NCBI RefSeq assembly: GCF_014197755.1
Contig: NZ_JACIGE010000001.1
Span: forward strand, 310,001 to 374,000
Direction: 5' to 3'
Source of the DNA: Rhodocyclus tenuis
GTDB lineage: Bacteria; Pseudomonadota; Gammaproteobacteria; Burkholderiales; Rhodocyclaceae
Length of the DNA stretch: 64,000 nucleotides
Shown one piece after another: positions 25,943-34,750 of the stretch. A program made the translations under genes and the position numbers. How positions within the stretch are numbered: the stretch's first letter is position 1; every line of letters starts with the position of its first letter. The notes under the pieces are model-generated. The model worked only from the letters and a program-made list of their open reading frames with translations. It did not search any database and was not told the origin of the DNA.

Positions 25943-27658
25943 TCAGTCGCTGGCGGGCGTCGCGCCAGCGCCGGCGCTGGCGATCTCGCCGGCGCTTTCC
26001 TTGAGCGCCAGCCGGCGCAGGATCTTGCCGACCGTGCTCTTCGGCAGCGGCGTGTCACGAAAGCGCACGTGCCGCGGCACCTTGTAGCCGGTCAGCTGCT
26101 CGCGACAGAGCGCGATCAGTTCTTCTGCCGTCAGCGCCGGGTCGCGGCGCACGACGACGATCATCACCACCTCGCCAGCGCGCTCATCGGGCGCCGCGAC
26201 GGCAGCGACCTCAAGTACGCCCGGGTGGCTCAGCACCACTTCCTCGACCTCGTTCGGGAAAACCTTGAAACCCGAAACGACGATCATGTCCTTCTTGCGG
26301 TCGGTCAGCTTGATGCGGCCGTCGGCGTCCATGAAGCCCATGTCGCCGGTGCGCAGCCAGCCGTCGGCGGCGAACACGTGTTCGCTTTCCGCGGGCTGCT
26401 GCCAGTAGCCCTGCATCACCTGCGGTCCGCGCACGTGGATTTCGCCGGTGCTGCCGAGCGGCAACTCGACGTCGTGCTCGTCGCAGATGCGGACCTCGGT
26501 CGAAGGAAACGGCAGGCCGACCGTTCCCGTGTAGCCGCGGTCGTCGAGCGTGTTGCCGGCGACCAGCGGCGAGCATTCGGTCAGGCCGTAACCCTCGATC
26601 AGCGGCGATCCCGTCGTCGCCTGCCATTGCTCGGAAACAGCGCGCTGCACCGGCATGCCGCCGCCGAAGGCCATCTTCAGCGCGCGCGTGTCGATCTTCG
26701 CAAAACCGGGATCGCGCAGCAGCGCGGCAAACAGCGTATTGACGCCGGTGATGGCGGTAAACGGCGTCTTGCCGAGTTCGGCGACCAGCGTCGGAATGTC
26801 GCGCGGGTTGGCGATCAGCACGTTGAGCGCCCCCCACCTGATGAAGGTGAGCAGGTTCGCCGTCAGCGCGAAGACGTGATAGAGCGGCAGCGGCGTGACG
26901 ACGACTTCGACGCCTTCGCGGAACTCGCCGCCGATCCACGCCGAAATCTGCTGCAGGTTGGCGACCATGTTGCCGTGCGAGAGCATGGCACCTTTCGGCA
27001 CACCAGTGGTGCCACCGGTGTATTGCAGGAAGGCGATGTCGTCGCGTGTCAGTGTTACGGGGTCCAGCGGCAGCGAAGCGCCATCGTCCAGCGCCGCATT
27101 CATCGTCAGCGCGCCGGCGATCTGCCAGCGCGGCACCATCTTCTTCACGTGGCGCAGCGCGAAATTGACGGCGAAGCGCTTCAGCGGCGGAAAGAAGTCG
27201 CCGAGCTGGCTGCTGATGACGGTACGTACCGGCGTGTGTGCGATCACCTGCTGCAGCGTATGCGCAAAGTTTTCGAGGACGACGATCGCCGTCGCGCCGG
27301 AATCGATCAGCTGGTGCTCGAGTTCGCGCGGCGTATAGAGCGGGTTGCAATTGACGACGATCAGCCCGGCGCGGAAGGCGCCGAACACCGCCACCGGATA
27401 CTGCAACACATTCGGTAGCATGATCGCAATGCGCTCGCCCTTGTGCAGAGCGCAGCGCTGCTGCAGGAAAGCGGCGAAATCGCGGCTGCGCCGGTCGATC
27501 TCGGCGTAGCTGAGCGTCGTTCCCATGCTGCTGAACGCCGGCCGCGCTGCGTAGCGCCTACAGCTCTGCGTGAAAACCTCGTCGATCGAGGTGTACGCCG
27601 CGGTGTCGACTTCGGGCGCGATCCCCGCCGGGTAGTTCTTCAACCAGATCTTTTCCAT
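25943..27658 (-). CDS. fadD: Long-chain fatty-acid--CoA ligase
   Basis: This AMP-forming acyl-CoA synthetase activates free fatty acids to acyl-CoA. ATG 27658 (MEKIWLKNYPAGI) is preferred because AAGGA precedes it; the frame continues further upstream without family features. The 571 residues carry the AMP-binding P-loop YTGGTTGVPKGA, the GYGLTECSP motif, the FACS motif region (GWLRTGDMGFMDADG, then DRKKDMIVVSGFKV) and the C-terminal catalytic Lys in PKSTVGKILRR. The start MEKIWLKNYP is typical of proteobacterial FadD. It probably feeds beta-oxidation or membrane-lipid turnover. The opposite-strand OB-fold gene ends 16 bases away. Confidence 0.94.
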   Translation of the reverse strand: MEKIWLKNYPAGIAPEVDTAAYTSIDEVFTQSCRRYAARPAFSSMGTTLSYAEIDRRSRDFAAFLQQRCALHKGERIAIMLPNVLQYPVAVFGAFRAGLIVVNCNPLYTPRELEHQLIDSGATAIVVLENFAHTLQQVIAHTPVRTVISSQLGDFFPPLKRFAVNFALRHVKKMVPRWQIAGALTMNAALDDGASLPLDPVTLTRDDIAFLQYTGGTTGVPKGAMLSHGNMVANLQQISAWIGGEFREGVEVVVTPLPLYHVFALTANLLTFIRWGALNVLIANPRDIPTLVAELGKTPFTAITGVNTLFAALLRDPGFAKIDTRALKMAFGGGMPVQRAVSEQWQATTGSPLIEGYGLTECSPLVAGNTLDDRGYTGTVGLPFPSTEVRICDEHDVELPLGSTGEIHVRGPQVMQGYWQQPAESEHVFAADGWLRTGDMGFMDADGRIKLTDRKKDMIVVSGFKVFPNEVEEVVLSHPGVLEVAAVAAPDERAGEVVMIVVVRRDPALTAEELIALCREQLTGYKVPRHVRFRDTPLPKSTVGKILRRLALKESAGEIASAGAGATPASD

Positions 27659-27919
27659 TAGCGGATTCCTTGTGCCACCCGTTTCCCCGTACAAAACCGC
27701 GCCGACGCCGGGCCGCTGCGGCACGCGCAGTCGATACTGTGGGCACTTCGCCGCCGCCGGGCAAGCAAATCGACGGCATTTCCGCGCCAGCCATCAGCGA
27801 CCAAGGACGCACCTTAGCGCCGCGAAAGCAGGCACATCGCCGGAGCATATCGTCGGCATCGTGTAAAGTACGCCGGAACGGGGACTTGCCCGCCCGCAAA
27901 AAACCTCAGGAGTTCCGCC

Positions 27920-29581
27920 ATGCTCGATCTGACGATCAAGGCCCGCGTGCTGATTCTCGGCTTTGTTGCCATTGTCGGCGTCATCATCTGCAGCGCACTC
28001 GGCATTTTCCAGCTCTCGCGCGTCAACGCGCAGCTGGAAACCGACATGAACCAGGTCCGCCTCGAGACACGCACGCTGATCGACATCCAGACGGCGAGCG
28101 TGGACTTCAAGACGCAGGTGCAGGAATGGAAGAACATCCTGATCCGCGGCAACAAGGAGGAAGAGTTCACCAAGCATGAGAAAGCCTTCTTCGACAAGGA
28201 AGCCGCCGTTCAGGAACGGCTGAAGAAGGTCGTCGTCGTGCTGAAGCAGGAAGCCGATCCGGCCAAGGCCGAAGCCCTTGCCAACATCGAACAGCTGATC
28301 AAGGACCACGCCGAGCTTGGCGTCGGCTACAAGGCAGCGCTCGCCGGTTTCGACCGCGACGATCCGGAAACCGGCAAGAAGCTCGACGTCGCCGTCAAGG
28401 GCAAGGACCGCGCGACCACCGCCGGGCTCACCAAGATCGTCGCCGCGCTGGAAAAATCGCAGGTCGAATTCCTTGAACAACAGACCATCGACGCGCAGGA
28501 AAACTACGCTTCTGCGCGCAACGTGCTGATCGGCCTGATGGCGCTTGGTTTCGTCCTCGCCAGCACGCTGGCTTATTTCACCGTCCGCCAGGTCGCGCGC
28601 CAGATCGCGCTGTTGCAGAACACCACCGCCGACATCAAGCAGACGCTCGATCTGACGCGGCGTATCGGCATCCATGGCAAGAGCGAAATGGCGCTGGTCG
28701 CAGCCAGTGTCAATGCCCTGCTCGACGAGTTTCAGGCGGTCGTCAAACGCATGACCGAGGCCGGTGCGCATGCCTCAAGTGCCTCCGACCAGCTCTCGCA
28801 CTCGATCGCCAACGCCGCCGACGCGCTCGCACAGCAGAACGAGGCCACCTCGTCGATGGCCGCTGCCGTCGAGCAGATGTCGGTCAGCGTCACCCACGTT
28901 TCCGAATCGTCGGCGTCGGCGCAGAGCATCGCGCAGGATTCGGCAAAGAACGCGACGACAGGTGGCGAAGTCATCGAAAAGACCGTGCAGGACATCGGGC
29001 GGATCGCCGAGCTGGTGCAGGGCGCTTCGCAGGCGGTCGAGGAACTCGGCAAGCGCACCGACCAGATCGGCAACATAGCCGCGGTGATCAAGGGCATCGC
29101 CGACCAGACCAACCTGCTGGCGCTCAACGCCGCCATCGAGGCGGCGCGTGCCGGCGAACAGGGACGCGGCTTTGCCGTCGTCGCCGACGAAGTCCGTCAG
29201 CTGGCCGAACGCACGACCTCGGCGACGGCCGAAATCGGTACGGTGATCAGCGCCATCCAGTCGCAGACGCGCAGTGCCGTCGACGACATGCACCGCGTCG
29301 TCGATCAGGTCGGCAGCAATGCCGAAGGCGCGCGCGCCGCCGGCGAATCGATCGTGCACATCCGCGAAGGCTCGCTGCGCGTCGTCGACGTCTCGTCCGA
29401 CATCGCCACGGCGCTCAAGGAGCAGAGCGCCGCCAGCGAGCTGATCGCCAAGCAGGTGGAAAGGATCGCGTCGATGAGCGAGGAAAACAACGCCGCGATG
29501 GGTGAGTCACGCGGCGCGGCGGCGGAAATGAAGCGCCTGTCGACCGAACTGCACGAACTGGTCGGCCGCTTTCGCGCCTAG
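27920..29581 (+). CDS. Methyl-accepting chemotaxis protein
   Basis: A chemoreceptor of 553 residues. Membrane helix 1 is about 8-30. A helical periplasmic domain (about 31-200) contains the [15 protein letters not shown] motif seen in many receptors with an uncharacterised helical-bundle sensor. Membrane helix 2 is about 201-221, a HAMP-like region follows, and then a signalling hairpin with [21 protein letters not shown] at its tip. It is a separate gene outside the che operon and convergent with a tandem-receiver gene 17 bases away. The [19 protein letters not shown] class matches the usual betaproteobacterial receptors rather than the operon receptor at 2165-3781. The ligand is unknown. 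Confidence 0.93.
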   Translation: MLDLTIKARVLILGFVAIVGVIICSALGIFQLSRVNAQLETDMNQVRLETRTLIDIQTASVDFKTQVQEWKNILIRGNKEEEFTKHEKAFFDKEAAVQERLKKVVVVLKQEADPAKAEALANIEQLIKDHAELGVGYKAALAGFDRDDPETGKKLDVAVKGKDRATTAGLTKIVAALEKSQVEFLEQQTIDAQENYASARNVLIGLMALGFVLASTLAYFTVRQVARQIALLQNTTADIKQTLDLTRRIGIHGKSEMALVAASVNALLDEFQAVVKRMTEAGAHASSASDQLSHSIANAADALAQQNEATSSMAAAVEQMSVSVTHVSESSASAQSIAQDSAKNATTGGEVIEKTVQDIGRIAELVQGASQAVEELGKRTDQIGNIAAVIKGIADQTNLLALNAAIEAARAGEQGRGFAVVADEVRQLAERTTSATAEIGTVISAIQSQTRSAVDDMHRVVDQVGSNAEGARAAGESIVHIREGSLRVVDVSSDIATALKEQSAASELIAKQVERIASMSEENNAAMGESRGAAAEMKRLSTELHELVGRFRA

Positions 29582-29598
29582 CGCGGCCGGGCGCTGCG

Positions 29599-30402
29599 CT
29601 AGCTGCGGCTCAGCGCACCGCTGATCAGGCGACGGATGCCGCCGGCCTCGAAAGGCTTGTCGCACATCGCCGAAACGCCGGCGCGTTCGACGGCGGCCAA
29701 GCGGCCGGCATTCTGTTCGCTGGTCACCATCAGGATCGGCACGGTGTTCTGCCAGCTTTGCGTGCGGATGTGCTCGGTCAGCTCGCGGCCGTCCATTTCC
29801 GGCATGTTGTAGTCGGTAATCACCAGATCGACGGTGTTTTCCTGCAGCAGCGCCACCGCCTGCCGGCCGTCTTCGGCCTCGATGATGCGCTCGATGCCAA
29901 GCTCGCTGAGCAAGCGGCGCATGTGCTTGCGCGACGCCAAGCTGTCGTCGACCATCAGCACGCGCAGTTCTTCCATTTCGGCCAGATCAAGGTCTTCCGG
30001 CGGATTGAGGTAGTCGGCCGCGGCGTAGAGCGCGAGCGACAGCTGCTGTTCGGTAAAGGGCTTGGGCACGATGATGCAGGCGCCCGACTGACAGATCGGA
30101 TCGAGTACCTGCGGCCGCGTTTCCGAAGAAACGAGGATGAACGGCACCGACTCGAGCAGCGGGTCGCGGCGCATCGCCGTCACCAGATCGGTGCCGAGGA
30201 TGTCCGGCAGATAGAGGCTGCTGATCACCACCCGGTCGGCATGCCCCTTGTGCAAGGACTCCAACGCTGCCTGCGCGTTGCCGACGACGCTGACCTGGCG
30301 CACGCCCTGATTCTCGAGCATGCGCGAAACAAGGTTGGCCTGCATTGACGAAGGTTCGACGAGCAGAACCGACAGATCGTCGAGGGAAGTGGTCAAAGCC
30401 AT
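29599..30402 (-). CDS. Response regulator with two receiver domains, the first degenerate
   Basis: The 267 residues start at ATG 30402 (MALTTSLDDL) with GGAG at good spacing. Domain one (about 10-130) keeps the receiver fold, including the late Lys (IVPKPF). However, the acidic pocket is reduced to one Glu (VEPSS) and the phospho-acceptor position is Ser62 (VVISSLYLPD). Domain two (about 145-265) is complete: VDDS, Asp197 (ITDYNMPEMDG) and CDKPF. There is no output domain, so it probably acts by protein contacts, like CheY. It is convergent with a chemoreceptor gene, suggesting a chemotaxis role. The degenerate domain may be a phosphorylation-independent dimerisation or binding unit. Confidence 0.88.
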   Translation of the reverse strand: MALTTSLDDLSVLLVEPSSMQANLVSRMLENQGVRQVSVVGNAQAALESLHKGHADRVVISSLYLPDILGTDLVTAMRRDPLLESVPFILVSSETRPQVLDPICQSGACIIVPKPFTEQQLSLALYAAADYLNPPEDLDLAEMEELRVLMVDDSLASRKHMRRLLSELGIERIIEAEDGRQAVALLQENTVDLVITDYNMPEMDGRELTEHIRTQSWQNTVPILMVTSEQNAGRLAAVERAGVSAMCDKPFEAGGIRRLISGALSRS

Positions 30403-30492
30403 GTTTTCGCTCCGCAAATGGACACGTTTACAAGTGCATGCGCGTAACTATAGCAGCGCTCAGGCGCTATCCGGCGAGCATGGGCGCGCGGC

Positions 30493-31698
30493 TCAGGGCG
30501 CCGGCTCGGCGGCCGCGCTGACAGCGCCGCTGGCCAGCAGGGCGGCGATTTCGGCGGCGCTGAAACCGGCTGCGGCCAGACGCTCGCGCGTATGTTCGCC
30601 GACCAGCGGCGGCGGCGCCTGCACCGCGCCCGGCGTGCGCGAAAAGCGCGGCGCCGGTGCCGGCTGGGTGACGCCGGCGACCTCGACAAAGGCGCCACGC
30701 GCCTGATGCTGCGGATGTGCCGGCGCTTCGTGCAGGCCGAGCACCGGCCACACGCAGTCGTCGGTGTCTTTGAATACTTGCTGCCAATGGTCGCGCGACT
30801 CGCCGCGGAAAATCTGTTCCAGCCGCTCGCGCAGGCGCGGCCAGCGCGTGCTGTCGTACTGCCGCCCGGCGAAATCGGGGTCGCCGGCGAGGCCCAGACG
30901 TTCGAGAAAGGCCGCGTAGAACTGCGGTTCGAGCGGGCATACGCTCAGCCACTGGCCGTCGGCGCACTGATAGACATCGTAGAAGGGCGCGCTCGAATCG
31001 ATCGCGCAGTGACCGTTCCATTCGCCCAGCGCCTGCAGGTTGAAGAGGCCGTGCGCCAGCAGCGCGGCGCCTTCGCACATGGCGGCGTCGATCACCTGCC
31101 CCTTGCCGCTGCGCTGCACGTCGAGCAGCGCGCAGGCGATTCCCCAGGCGAGCATCAGCCCGCCGCCGCCCATGTCGCCGACCAGCGTCGGCGGCGCCCA
31201 AGGTGCGCCACCGTGACGGCGGCCGGTATCGAGCACGCCCGAAAGCGCGGCGTAGTTGGCGTCGTGGCCGGCGCGCGGCGCCAGCGGACCGCTCTGCCCC
31301 CAGCCGGTCATGCGGCCGTAGATGAGGCGCGGGTTGTGCGCGAGGCAGACTTCCGGGCCGAAGCCCAGACGCTCCATCACGCCGGGGCGGAAACCCTCGA
31401 TCAGCACGTCGGCGTCGGCGAGCAGGCGGAAGACCAGTGCTTTCGCGTTCGGGTGCTTGAGATCGATGCACACCGACTTCTTGCCGCGATTGGCCACCGC
31501 CTTGCGCCCGCCGCCAAACAACTGCGTCGCGAAAGTGCCGCCGCCGCGTTCGAGCAGCGTCACCTCGGCGCCCATGTCGGCGAGCAGCATGCCGCAGAAC
31601 GGGCCGGGGCCGATGCCGGCGAACTCGACGACCTTGATGCCGGCGAGCGGGCCGCGCGCGCTCGGTTTGCCGGCGGCGGGAGTGGTGGTGTCAGGCAT
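30493..31698 (-). CDS. CaiB/BaiF-family enzyme, alpha-methylacyl-CoA racemase type
   Basis: The enzyme probably epimerises (R)- and (S)-2-methylacyl-CoA thioesters so that branched-chain acyl-CoAs can enter beta-oxidation. The 401 residues show the class III CoA-transferase fold start (LAGIKVVEFAGIGPGPFCGMLLADMGAEV). The racemase-type active site is seen in RAGHDANYAALSG, where His and Asp are the proposed proton-transfer residues, followed by GDMGGGGLMLAWGI. Formyl-CoA transferases have a different local pattern, so racemase is favoured. An alpha/beta hydrolase gene lies 20 bases upstream and is probably co-transcribed. Together with fadD and icmF, the window is rich in branched or fatty acyl-CoA genes. 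Confidence 0.88.
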   Translation of the reverse strand: MPDTTTPAAGKPSARGPLAGIKVVEFAGIGPGPFCGMLLADMGAEVTLLERGGGTFATQLFGGGRKAVANRGKKSVCIDLKHPNAKALVFRLLADADVLIEGFRPGVMERLGFGPEVCLAHNPRLIYGRMTGWGQSGPLAPRAGHDANYAALSGVLDTGRRHGGAPWAPPTLVGDMGGGGLMLAWGIACALLDVQRSGKGQVIDAAMCEGAALLAHGLFNLQALGEWNGHCAIDSSAPFYDVYQCADGQWLSVCPLEPQFYAAFLERLGLAGDPDFAGRQYDSTRWPRLRERLEQIFRGESRDHWQQVFKDTDDCVWPVLGLHEAPAHPQHQARGAFVEVAGVTQPAPAPRFSRTPGAVQAPPPLVGEHTRERLAAAGFSAAEIAALLASGAVSAAAEPAP

Positions 31699-31718
31699 GC
31701 GTTTTCACCGATGGTTTG

Positions 31719-32600
31719 CTAAGTGTGAGCCCCGAAGTGGGCGACCAACTCGCCCGCCAGATACGGACACAGGCCGGGCGGCAGATCGTGCCCCATGCCG
31801 TCGACAGCGAGCAGACGCGCGCCCGGAATGCGTCGCTGCGTATCCTCGGCCGCGGGGAAGGGAATCAGCGGATCGGCCTTGCCATGCACCACCAGCGTCG
31901 GCACGCGGATGCCGGCGAGCAGCCCGGCGCGCTGCTTGTCGGCGGCGATGGCGATCACCTGACGCATGAAGCCTTCGGGCCGGTGCGCGCGGTCGAGTGC
32001 GGCGGCCATCTGCCGGCGGATCGTCGCCGGATCGGCCGGCCAGGCCGGGCTGCCGATCAGCAGCTGCATCGCGGTCATGTGGTCGAGCAGCGCCTCGCGC
32101 TCTTTCGGCGGGCGCTGGCGCAGGCGCTTGATCACCGCCAGCGACGGCCCCGGCAGGCCGGCGGCGCCGCTGCTGCCCATGATGCTGGCGAGGCTCAGCA
32201 CGCGGCCGGGCGCGGCCAGCGCCAGCCGCTGACCAATCATGGCGCCCATGCTGATGCCGACGATGTGCGCCGACGCGATGGCCAGCGCGTCGAGAATGCC
32301 GACCACATCGTCGGCCATGTCCTGCAGCGTGTAGGGCGGCGTTGCCGGCAGGCCGAAATGGTTGCGCACCATGAACCAGATGAAGTTCGGATTGGCGACG
32401 CTGCCGAGGCTTTGCGTCAACCCGGTATCGCGGTTGTCGAAGCGGATCACCCGGTAGCCCGCCGCCAGCAGCGCGTCGATCAGCTTGGCGGGCCAGTAGG
32501 TGAGTTGGTGGCCGAGGCCGTTGATCAGCACCACGGCGGGAGCGGAGCGGTCGCCCGCGTCGACGACTTCAAAGGAAAACTGGTTGGCGGTGAGCTTCAT
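31719..32600 (-). CDS. Alpha/beta hydrolase
   Basis: The 293 residues start at MKLTANQFSF (ATG 32600). Visible motifs are the oxyanion-hole stretch VVLINGLGHQLTYWP, strand and turn VIRFDNRDTGLTQ, the nucleophile elbow VGISMGAMIGQ (Ser in GISMG), acid VVHGKADPLIPF and catalytic His in GMGHDLPP. This pattern is shared by a group that includes TigrO3-like epoxide and ester hydrolases; the substrate is not predictable. It is placed directly upstream of the racemase gene on the same strand. No signal peptide is present, so it acts in the cytosol. The Shine-Dalgarno sequence for the chosen start is weak. Confidence 0.88.
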   Translation of the reverse strand: MKLTANQFSFEVVDAGDRSAPAVVLINGLGHQLTYWPAKLIDALLAAGYRVIRFDNRDTGLTQSLGSVANPNFIWFMVRNHFGLPATPPYTLQDMADDVVGILDALAIASAHIVGISMGAMIGQRLALAAPGRVLSLASIMGSSGAAGLPGPSLAVIKRLRQRPPKEREALLDHMTAMQLLIGSPAWPADPATIRRQMAAALDRAHRPEGFMRQVIAIAADKQRAGLLAGIRVPTLVVHGKADPLIPFPAAEDTQRRIPGARLLAVDGMGHDLPPGLCPYLAGELVAHFGAHT

Positions 32601-33234
32601 TTCTGACGGCTGAAAGGTGGGCAAAACGGCGTGTTCATCGGTTCCGGAGCGATGCCGGAGGGTGCCGACAATCCTAGCATGGCCGGCCGGGCGCACTATG
32701 CAGACGGACTGCTACATTGAGCTGGCGCCGCCGTGTAATCCAGACCCCATGACGATTGCCCACTCCCAGCAGCAGATCGTCGATGGCTCGCCTTTGCCGG
32801 TTTTCAAGGTCGGGGAAAACTACCGGCAGGCGCTGATCGGCCGCGACGTTTTGAACTCCATCGAGATTTGCTCAAGCAGAAACGTCGCATTGGCTATGCA
32901 AACGAGGTTCCCCGAAAGAACTCGAAAAGCAGTTTTTCAACCGACGGAGAAGTGTCGACCAAGGCCGAGGCGATTCAACGGTTAACCAATCGAACGTCAG
33001 TAAACACCGAAGTGCTGCCTGTTAAAATACAGGCATGAGACCGGATTCCGGCCTTTGCTGACGGTCAATACTCTCCAAGACACCGCGTCTGTTTTTAGTA
33101 GAAAAGCTGTCCTCGGGCATGTTCACGGGGGCCGGGGTGATTCAGCTACGCGACGTGGCCTTGCGGTACGACAGAGATTACAATTACATGCAGTGGATGC
33201 CTGTATTGGGCCTTTCAGGCTAAGAGTCTACCGT
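32601..33234. other. Intergenic/transition region at the left edge of a low-GC island
   Basis: These 634 bases mark a change from about 66% GC to about 50% GC, occurring near 32,750-32,850. The only noteworthy frame starts at ATG 32749 and encodes 78 residues with no family I recognise, ending in a basic, low-complexity tail. It may be a remnant of a gene cut during insertion. No tRNA, integrase or clear direct-repeat attachment site is visible. The promoter of the HNH gene should lie in 33000-33230. Confidence 0.45.
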
Positions 33235-33906
33235 ATGGCAATTTCGGACAACGACTACAAACTTCTCTGGGGACGCGCTGCTGGGATTTGCTCCAACCCT
33301 GAGTGCCGTGACGACCTAACGGTTATCCTTGAAGGCGCGGCAGCCTACAACGTTGGGGAGATGGCTCATGTCATCGCTCGCAGGCCGGGAGGCCCCAGAG
33401 GCGTGCCGGATGGAGGCGCCGATTCATATGAGAATTTGGTGCTCCTTTGCCCTACGTGCCACAGGAAGGTCGATAAAGCACCGGAAGGCAATTACCCGGC
33501 AGAGTTGCTCTTTGCATGGAAGGCCGAACACGAAGCGGAGATTAGGCAACGTGGCTCTAACCAAAAATTCGACGCAAGCGCCACGCTGAAGCAGTTCGTG
33601 TCGAGGCTTCTAATTGAAAACCGAATGCTATGGGAGCGGTTAGGGCCTCGCTCGGAAGCAGCTCTAGCCGACCCCGGTTCGAATTTGCATCTAGTTTGGC
33701 AGCTTCGGAAACTTGACACGATAGTTCCGAACAACAGAAAGATCATCAATGCGATTGAAGCCAACAACGCACTACTGAACGGCTCTGAATTCGCCGCATT
33801 TCTTGCGTTTAAGACCCACGCCCAAGCGTTCGAAGCTCATCAATACCAAAGAGTCGATTGCTACCCACTTTTCCCGGCCGAGTTCGATAAAGAATTCGCT
33901 GTATGA
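33235..33906 (+). CDS. HNH endonuclease domain protein
   Basis: The 223 residues start at ATG 33235 (MAISDNDYKLLW). The N-terminal 80 residues form an HNH/McrA-type fold: zinc Cys19 and Cys24 (CSNPEC), His45 in EMAHVIARR, Asn68 (SYENLVLLC) and Cys72, Cys75, His76 (CPTCHRKVD). The C-terminal 130 residues are helical and unrecognised, perhaps for target or partner recognition. HNH proteins of this form occur in restriction and other anti-invader systems. Codon use and GC are clearly lower than in flanking genes, a sign of transfer. The stop overlaps the next gene's start (ATGA), so it heads a three-gene cassette. Confidence 0.85.
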   Translation: MAISDNDYKLLWGRAAGICSNPECRDDLTVILEGAAAYNVGEMAHVIARRPGGPRGVPDGGADSYENLVLLCPTCHRKVDKAPEGNYPAELLFAWKAEHEAEIRQRGSNQKFDASATLKQFVSRLLIENRMLWERLGPRSEAALADPGSNLHLVWQLRKLDTIVPNNRKIINAIEANNALLNGSEFAAFLAFKTHAQAFEAHQYQRVDCYPLFPAEFDKEFAV

Positions 33907-34316
33907 CGAATAATGGCTCCAATACTTGGGATGTTCGCTATTCCCACATCGCGTGGTTTGAGCGCCTTCTTACCTCCCACCCAAATGTGCAAGCAGTTTC
34001 GCGACATCACGACCTCGTTTTTGAGGTAGATCGGAAGCAGCAAAAGGACCACCTCACCATCTTTTGCTGCAACGAATACACGATGGGTCTCACTATGGTG
34101 CATCGTGCGCTACACGAACTCGGTCCTTTAAATCTCATCTATATCGGTGGCGGTTGGTGCGGCTACACGCGAGAAGCTAAGGAATTTTGCCTTGACTCAA
34201 GAATCGGCCTTTACGTCAACGATGAAATGTCTGGAGCGCTCTGGAAAACCGACTTCTGGAATTACCATCAAAAAGATAGAGACGGAAATCCGATTTACCG
34301 CACTAGAAGTAAGTGA
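33903..34316 (+). CDS. Uncharacterised protein resembling the restriction-endonuclease (Mrr) fold, catalytic Lys not seen
   Basis: The 137 residues match no family I can name with certainty. The order of segments resembles Mrr-type proteins: DLVFEVDR, a strand LTIFCC, a helix MVHRALHELG, a strand NLIYIGGG, then GYTREAKEFCLDSRIGLYVNDEM. The last segment is close to the TKEAREFA...IELID.EEL tail of Mrr domains. The position where Mrr has its catalytic Q/E-x-K is FCCNE here, so the Lys is missing and the protein may be a binding or sensing unit rather than a nuclease. It overlaps the HNH gene by 4 bases and extends into the next gene, consistent with an operon. Confidence 0.6.
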   Translation: MTNNGSNTWDVRYSHIAWFERLLTSHPNVQAVSRHHDLVFEVDRKQQKDHLTIFCCNEYTMGLTMVHRALHELGPLNLIYIGGGWCGYTREAKEFCLDSRIGLYVNDEMSGALWKTDFWNYHQKDRDGNPIYRTRSK

Positions 34317-34572
34317 AATTAAAGCGATCTATGGCTTTGGGTCATTCTTTAGGAGCCAACATTACAACGACATCGACATCCTTGTAGTTGCGTCACCATT
34401 GTGTGAGGACTGTCTAAGCACCTACTATGAATTTCGAAGCAAGATCGCAAGTCTCGGGTTGCAACTTGGCGTCGTGTTTGACATCACTTTTCTGACCGCA
34501 CAAGAGTTTGATGAACGACCTCTTCTTGAGATGGACAAGTTAGTAGAGATCTTTCGACGGGCATTTTCTTAG
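34222..34572 (+). CDS. Nucleotidyltransferase of the polymerase-beta (MNT/KNTase) superfamily
   Basis: The active-site pattern is visible as GFGSFFRSQHYNDIDILVV: the Gly-Ser loop followed by Asp-x-Asp for metal binding. A later Asp in VVFDITFL is the expected third carboxylate. From ATG 34222 the protein has 116 residues; an in-frame ATG at 34147 would give 141, and neither has a clear Shine-Dalgarno sequence. It overlaps the preceding gene by at least 95 bases, which is unusual. Small enzymes of this type AMPylate or otherwise modify proteins or tRNA in toxin-antitoxin and defence loci, usually with a HEPN partner. No HEPN gene is seen here. Confidence 0.72.
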   Translation: MKCLERSGKPTSGITIKKIETEIRFTALEVSEIKAIYGFGSFFRSQHYNDIDILVVASPLCEDCLSTYYEFRSKIASLGLQLGVVFDITFLTAQEFDERPLLEMDKLVEIFRRAFS

Positions 34573-34750
34573 CTCGCACCTCGGCAGTTCCTGCATCCGC
34601 AAAGACCGTTTCCGGATGACAGCCCGCACCTCAAAGTACTAAAGGTTGTGTTGGGGCTGGAGAGTCAGGTCGCAGCGTCGGCTTGACTAGAGCTCCAAGC
34701 GAGAAAACGGCGATGAGCTTAATTACTTGCCGTTAAACCGAGGCGTCCAC

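Noticed and set aside
32617-32985. Open frame including a 78-residue stretch from ATG 32749
   Set aside because: It crosses the change in base composition, has a basic low-complexity end and no recognisable family; mentioned only as a possible gene remnant.
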